Notes under the pieces: model-generated
Told to the model about the DNA's origin: nothing
The model's input: the letters and a program-made list of their open reading frames with translations, nothing else
Databases searched by the model: none
Program-made: the position numbers and the translations under genes
Assembly (NCBI RefSeq): GCF_002042965.1
Contig: NZ_MZNT01000001.1
Location: 372,001 to 436,000 of the forward strand
DNA length: 64,000 bases
Direction: 5' to 3'
Origin: Paenibacillus sp. 32352
Lineage (GTDB): Bacteria > Bacillota > Bacilli > Paenibacillales > NBRC-103111
In this document: positions 60,930 to 64,000 of the stretch, piece after piece
Numbering within the stretch: the first letter of the stretch is position 1
Layout of the letters: each line of letters begins with the position of its first letter

Positions 60930-61115
60930 GAAACCTGGTTTACCAAAAATCGGCCTAGGAGAGGTGGGGTGTCCCCTGGAGGAGCGAAGCGACCGCCTTT
61001 GTTCTCGGGAAATTACCACTAAGGGGCGAATTGAATAATATTTCCTGAGAACAACAGCGGCCTGAGGGGGATACCCTACCGGGGGGACCAAGCGATTTTG
61101 GATTTTTTAGGTTTC
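60930..61115. repeat. Nested-palindrome element, copy 2
   Basis: It keeps three nested arm pairs of the 48025 element: GAAACCT (60930) with AGGTTTC (61109), GGTGGGGTGTCCCC (60963) with GGGGATACCCTACC (61067), and TTGTTCTCGGGAAAT (60999) with ATTTCCTGAGAACAA (61040). An extra pair CCAAAAATCG/CGATTTTGG lies near the ends. Differences from copy 1 mostly turn G-C into G-T pairs, so the fold survives. The 17-bp outermost arms of copy 1 are absent. The element lies between the convergent LysR and adenine deaminase genes. Confidence 0.82.
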
Positions 61116-61118
61116 AAA

Positions 61119-61153
61119 CAAAAACAGCGGAGGCACAAAGCCACCGCTGTTTA
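61119..61153 (-). terminator. Terminator of adenine deaminase gene
   Basis: AAACAGCGG and CCGCTGTTT flank AGGCACAAAGCCA; on the minus strand TTTTTG follows the stem. It overlaps the ade stop region by a few bases. Confidence 0.75.
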
Positions 61154-61158
61154 TTTTC

Positions 61159-62988
61159 TTATCTTTCGTCCGCGAACAGGGATACCTTCTCGAACCCTGC
61201 GTCGGATATCCGAATCAAGCCCGTATCGGAAATATGCAGCGTAGGGATCACGACCAAGGCCAGCAGGGATAGGGTCATGAACGCATAATTCATCGTGCAT
61301 CCAGCCTTCACCAGCGCTTGGTTGATCTCAATGGATTGCTTGACCACCTTCTCGTAAGGCTCCGTCGACATAAGGCCGGCCAGACGAAGCGGCAGCTCGA
61401 CGAGGGTCTGGCTTGTCGCAACGGCGATGCCGCCTTGCATGCCAATGACGGCGTTCGCGGCTTGGGCCATCACTGCGTCATCGTTGCCGATGACGAGCAG
61501 GTTATGGCTGTCATGAGCGACGGTCATGGCGATAGCCGCCGGTTGATCGAAGCCAACATTGCCGACAATACCTATAGCCGAACCGCCGGTTTTGCCATGG
61601 CGCTCGAACAAGGCCATCTTGCACAGCGTGCTCTCCGGAGTGATCTGAAGCTTGCCGTCCTTTACAGGAATATCGGCGAAGATTTCCTCCGTCTCCACGT
61701 GATTTTCTCTCACGACGGCCACGCGGGTCTTAATAGTGCCCGACGATACCGGCGCTTGTACTTCAAAATCGGAAGGAGCCAGCTTTTTGTTGATTTTAAC
61801 CGAATTCACCGCATAATCGGGATAGTCGAACGGAGTCAGCTTCACGGTCATGGCGCCGTTCTCGGCGACTACATCCCCCCGGGCGATCGTCATAACGACG
61901 TTAACATCAGCCAGATTGCCGTCCAGCAAAATAATGTCGGCGATCGTGCCCGGCGTTACGGAGCCTACATCTCTTGCGACACCGAAGCGCTCTGCCGTAT
62001 TTAAGGTTGCCATTTGGAAGGCGGTCACCGGCTTCACGCCCTGCTGGATAGCATGTCTTACGATGAAATTCATGTGGCCTTCTTCTTTTAAAGAGCTGCA
62101 AATCCGGTCGTCCGACACAAGAATCATCCGGCGGGAATCAATGCCAAGCTCGGTATGCGCCTTGATCGTAGCGGCCACATCATGCCATGCCGAGCCGCGG
62201 CGCATCTTGGCGTACATGCCAAGTCTCACACGCTCGACAACGTCTTCCTTCGTGACGCTCTCGTGGCATCCCGATACTCCTGCAGCTGCATAAGCGGCAA
62301 GCCGGGGGTCATTGGCAGGCCAGGTGTAATGGCCGTCCACGACCTTGCCCGCCCGGAGCGTCGCCTGAATTTCACCGATCATCTTCGGATCGCCGTAGAC
62401 GACACCGGGGAAATTCATGACCTCTCCAAGAGCAATCATATCCGGGCCCCAGCTTAATGCCTCGGCTACCTCCTCCGGTCCGAACTCAGCTCCCGACGTT
62501 TCGAACTCGGGGTTCGTCGAAGGGACGCAGGAGGCTACCTGCATATAAGCGGCCATCGGCGTTTGTCTTGCTTCGTCCAGCATAATGCGCAGTCCTGGCA
62601 GACCAAGGACATTCGATATTTCGTGGGCATCGAAGAAGCCGCCTGTCGTTCCAAGCGGAAGGACGCCGTTCGCAAATTCCGTTACGGATAGCAGGCTGCT
62701 CTCAATATGGCAGTGCCCGTCCAACAAGCCGGGAGCAATATATTTGCCCTCCCCCTCGATAACCTTCGTATCGGAGCCGATCATTCCCTCGACGAAAGGG
62801 CCGACATAGGCAATGCGCGTTCCGACGACAGCTACGCAGGTATTCGGCAGAATTTCGCCGGACATTACATTAACCAGACTGCCGTTGCGGATGAACAGGG
62901 TCGCCTTCTTTTCTCCACGGGCAAACGCAACCAGATCCGGGATGCAATCCGCCAATGGAGGCCTTGCAAATGCTGCAGCTTGATTCAT
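61159..62988 (-). CDS. ade: Adenine deaminase
   Basis: This 609-residue metalloenzyme converts adenine to hypoxanthine and ammonia in purine salvage. The amidohydrolase metal site appears as LLDGHCHIESSLLS (near 95), with further ligands in VDGHYTW and GCHESV and the Asp in LVSDDR. The C-terminal Adenine_deam_C domain contains GIVGNVGFDQPAAIAMTVAH and DSHNLLVIGNDD. Starts at 63000 (GTG), 62994 and 62988 (ATG) are in frame; GAGGTGG spacing favours 62988. It is monocistronic with its own terminator. No purine riboswitch was found upstream. Confidence 0.93.
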   Translation of the reverse strand: MNQAAAFARPPLADCIPDLVAFARGEKKATLFIRNGSLVNVMSGEILPNTCVAVVGTRIAYVGPFVEGMIGSDTKVIEGEGKYIAPGLLDGHCHIESSLLSVTEFANGVLPLGTTGGFFDAHEISNVLGLPGLRIMLDEARQTPMAAYMQVASCVPSTNPEFETSGAEFGPEEVAEALSWGPDMIALGEVMNFPGVVYGDPKMIGEIQATLRAGKVVDGHYTWPANDPRLAAYAAAGVSGCHESVTKEDVVERVRLGMYAKMRRGSAWHDVAATIKAHTELGIDSRRMILVSDDRICSSLKEEGHMNFIVRHAIQQGVKPVTAFQMATLNTAERFGVARDVGSVTPGTIADIILLDGNLADVNVVMTIARGDVVAENGAMTVKLTPFDYPDYAVNSVKINKKLAPSDFEVQAPVSSGTIKTRVAVVRENHVETEEIFADIPVKDGKLQITPESTLCKMALFERHGKTGGSAIGIVGNVGFDQPAAIAMTVAHDSHNLLVIGNDDAVMAQAANAVIGMQGGIAVATSQTLVELPLRLAGLMSTEPYEKVVKQSIEINQALVKAGCTMNYAFMTLSLLALVVIPTLHISDTGLIRISDAGFEKVSLFADER

Positions 62989-63103
62989 CTTCATATCCAC
63001 CTCATCCCTTATTTAGGTTCTATTGTACACGTCCTCACAAATGGAACGCAAACGATAGAGGCAGGAATTATAAGAAGATGAGGCAGACTGCCGGATCATT
63101 AGA

Positions 63104-63538
63104 CTAATAACTCTGTTCCCTGGAGAGCAGCGCTTGAGCGATGCCGATAAAGTATTCGGATTCTCGCCGGATATGGTTTAATACGGTAATAGCCGTCGGA
63201 TTTTTCCTCATGGCTGCACTTCCGCTGCCAAGCTGGTTAAGCAATTGAATGAATTGCTCGCTTTGATGAAGCGCAAACTGAACCAGCTCCATAATTTGCT
63301 TATACACCTCTCCGCTGACCTGGTGGCCCGTCCTTCCGACCAGCTCTATGTAGCGCACGAACCTCGCTTGGGTTTGTGCCAGCGCCTGCTCCCATTCCTG
63401 CAAGGCTTCAACGAACGGCTGCTCCAGGTCGGGAACCAGTGCCCGAATAACATCGGTATGCTCCGTCTCCTGCAGCTTCCAGAATTCTCCCTCGTCCAAA
63501 ATGCGCAGCGGCATTTTATCTCCATAATAATATTGCAC
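63104..63538 (-). CDS. DUF2935-like helical protein
   Basis: This 144-residue protein looks like a single DUF2935 helical bundle: EFWKLQETEHTDVIRALVP at the start of the domain, a long central helix with ARFVRYIELVGR, and VLNHIRRESEYFIGIAQAL at the end. The Glu/His spacing (FWxxxxxEH and HxxxExxYF) suggests metal binding of the hemerythrin/ferritin-like type. Start GTG 63538 is chosen because GGAGGG lies six bases upstream; the frame is open to 63571. Usual family members contain two such units, so this is a half-length form. Confidence 0.72.
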   Translation of the reverse strand: MQYYYGDKMPLRILDEGEFWKLQETEHTDVIRALVPDLEQPFVEALQEWEQALAQTQARFVRYIELVGRTGHQVSGEVYKQIMELVQFALHQSEQFIQLLNQLGSGSAAMRKNPTAITVLNHIRRESEYFIGIAQALLSREQSY

Positions 63539-63826
63539 GGACAACCCTCCGTTCCTAATAGTCAGGTACAAAGTAGTCTATTAATAGAGGCGGACAGATA
63601 TGACTTGTCAACGGCAATTGGAGCTTATGCAGCTATGGAAAATACATCCTTTGTACTTATGCTCCCGGCAAAGCGTTCCAACTTTGAGGAAATGGACAAA
63701 AAGGGTGGAGCAGCCTTCAATGATTGGAGATTATCGTTCATTTTACGATAGGATCGCTGATTTTGCGGAACGAGCGTTCTGACTGCCGGAGCCAACAATG
63801 GTAAAATAATGAGGACAAGATCAAGC

Positions 63827-63905
63827 CAGGGAGAACACCTCCGGGATTTCCCCAATTCAATCATAAGGAAGTGACAGCTCAAATCTGGCTGAGGTGTTCG
63901 CCCTG
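63827..63905 (+). promoter_or_regulatory. Long-range inverted repeat in L25 leader
   Basis: CAGGGAGAACACCT (63827-63840) and AGGTGTTCGCCCTG (63892-63905) pair over 14 bp with one mismatch, enclosing 51 bases. The structure ends eight bases before the ribosome binding site of the next gene, so it could control its expression. No T-run follows. Confidence 0.5.
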
Positions 63906-63928
63906 ACACCATAGGGGAGGACATATCG

Positions 63929-64000
63929 ATGAAATTACAACTGCAAGCGGAATTGCGTCAAACAACAACCAGATCTGCCATACGCAAGCTGCGTGAGGAA
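63929..64000 (+). CDS. rplY: Ribosomal protein L25/Ctc, N-terminal start (partial)
   Basis: Twenty-four codons run from ATG 63929 to the right edge, with GGGGAGG nine bases upstream. The residues KLQLQAELRQTTTRSAIRKL match the N-terminus of the 5S-rRNA-binding L25/TL5/Ctc family, which continues with a REEGRIPAVVYG-like segment, only the first part of which is visible. The protein would bind 5S rRNA in the large subunit; in Bacillus the homologue is also a general stress protein. The preceding stem-loop may form its leader. The call rests on a short stretch. Confidence 0.72.
   Translation, partial: MKLQLQAELRQTTTRSAIRKLREE

Noticed and set aside
60522-61091. Minus-strand frame running through the second palindromic element
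   Set aside because: It covers the LysR 3' end in antisense and low-complexity repeat sequence; no start signal or protein-like conservation.
63625-63924. Minus-strand frame of 99 codons near the right edge
   Set aside because: It has no ribosome binding site, an unusual composition, and runs through the L25 leader hairpin.

Overview
The window looks like chromosomal DNA of an endospore-forming, Gram-positive bacterium of the Paenibacillus type. The evidence is a small acid-soluble spore protein gene, a complete gerA-gerB-gerC germination operon, two giant surface proteins that end in three S-layer homology (SLH) repeats, strong AGGAGG ribosome binding sites with frequent TTG and GTG starts, and a T-box leader before leuA. 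This assignment is inferred from gene content; no database was searched.

Layout. 1-1540: the tail of a lytic transglycosylase, a SASP gene, nrdR, and a tRNA-Ala(GGC) followed by a tRNA-derived repeat. 1961-6475: a MerR regulator divergent from a heterodimeric ABC exporter. 7041-9539: a TetR regulator and a two-domain reductase/hydrolase. 9889-16802: a secreted Fn3 protein and a 1,872-residue SLH beta-helix protein. 17218-20347: class I aldolase and a divergent TetR/MFS pair. 20396-24338: germination receptor operon. 24649-26949: two MarR systems, one beside a truncated efflux pump. 27126-31880: a 1,584-residue SLH protein with a probable polysaccharide lyase head. 32097-34133: TetR plus a Tet(K/L)-like MFS pump. 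34297-39414: an AT-rich island of membrane and hypothetical proteins that resembles an orphan immunity cluster. 39581-44067: a hydrolase, HxlR and TetR regulators, and a peroxiredoxin with a Crp/Fnr regulator. 44333-48016: cysJI sulfite reductase. 48354-56409: an ArsR/oxidoreductase pair, LysR/O-methyltransferase, a TipAS-type MerR, TetR/MFS, LysR/tautomerase and a frameshifted carboxymuconolactone decarboxylase. 56505-64000: a spore-type cupin, T-box-leuA, a YbaK-like deacylase, LysR, adenine deaminase, a DUF2935-like protein and the start of ribosomal protein L25.

The accessory part is a series of one-regulator/one-effector modules. In at least six of them the putative operator can be read directly as a dyad, and in several the same dyad recurs before both regulator and target. 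Two promoters (TetR at 7041, ArsR at 48354) place the transcription start at the start codon, which suggests leaderless mRNAs.

The most unusual content is non-coding. One family of three elements (1358-1506, 6703-6892, 9617-9760) looks like a tRNA-Ala whose T-loop has been opened by an insert of roughly 110-160 bases. A second family of two elements (48025-48308 and 60930-61115) is made of nested inverted repeats whose differences mostly keep base pairing. Neither matches a feature class I can name.
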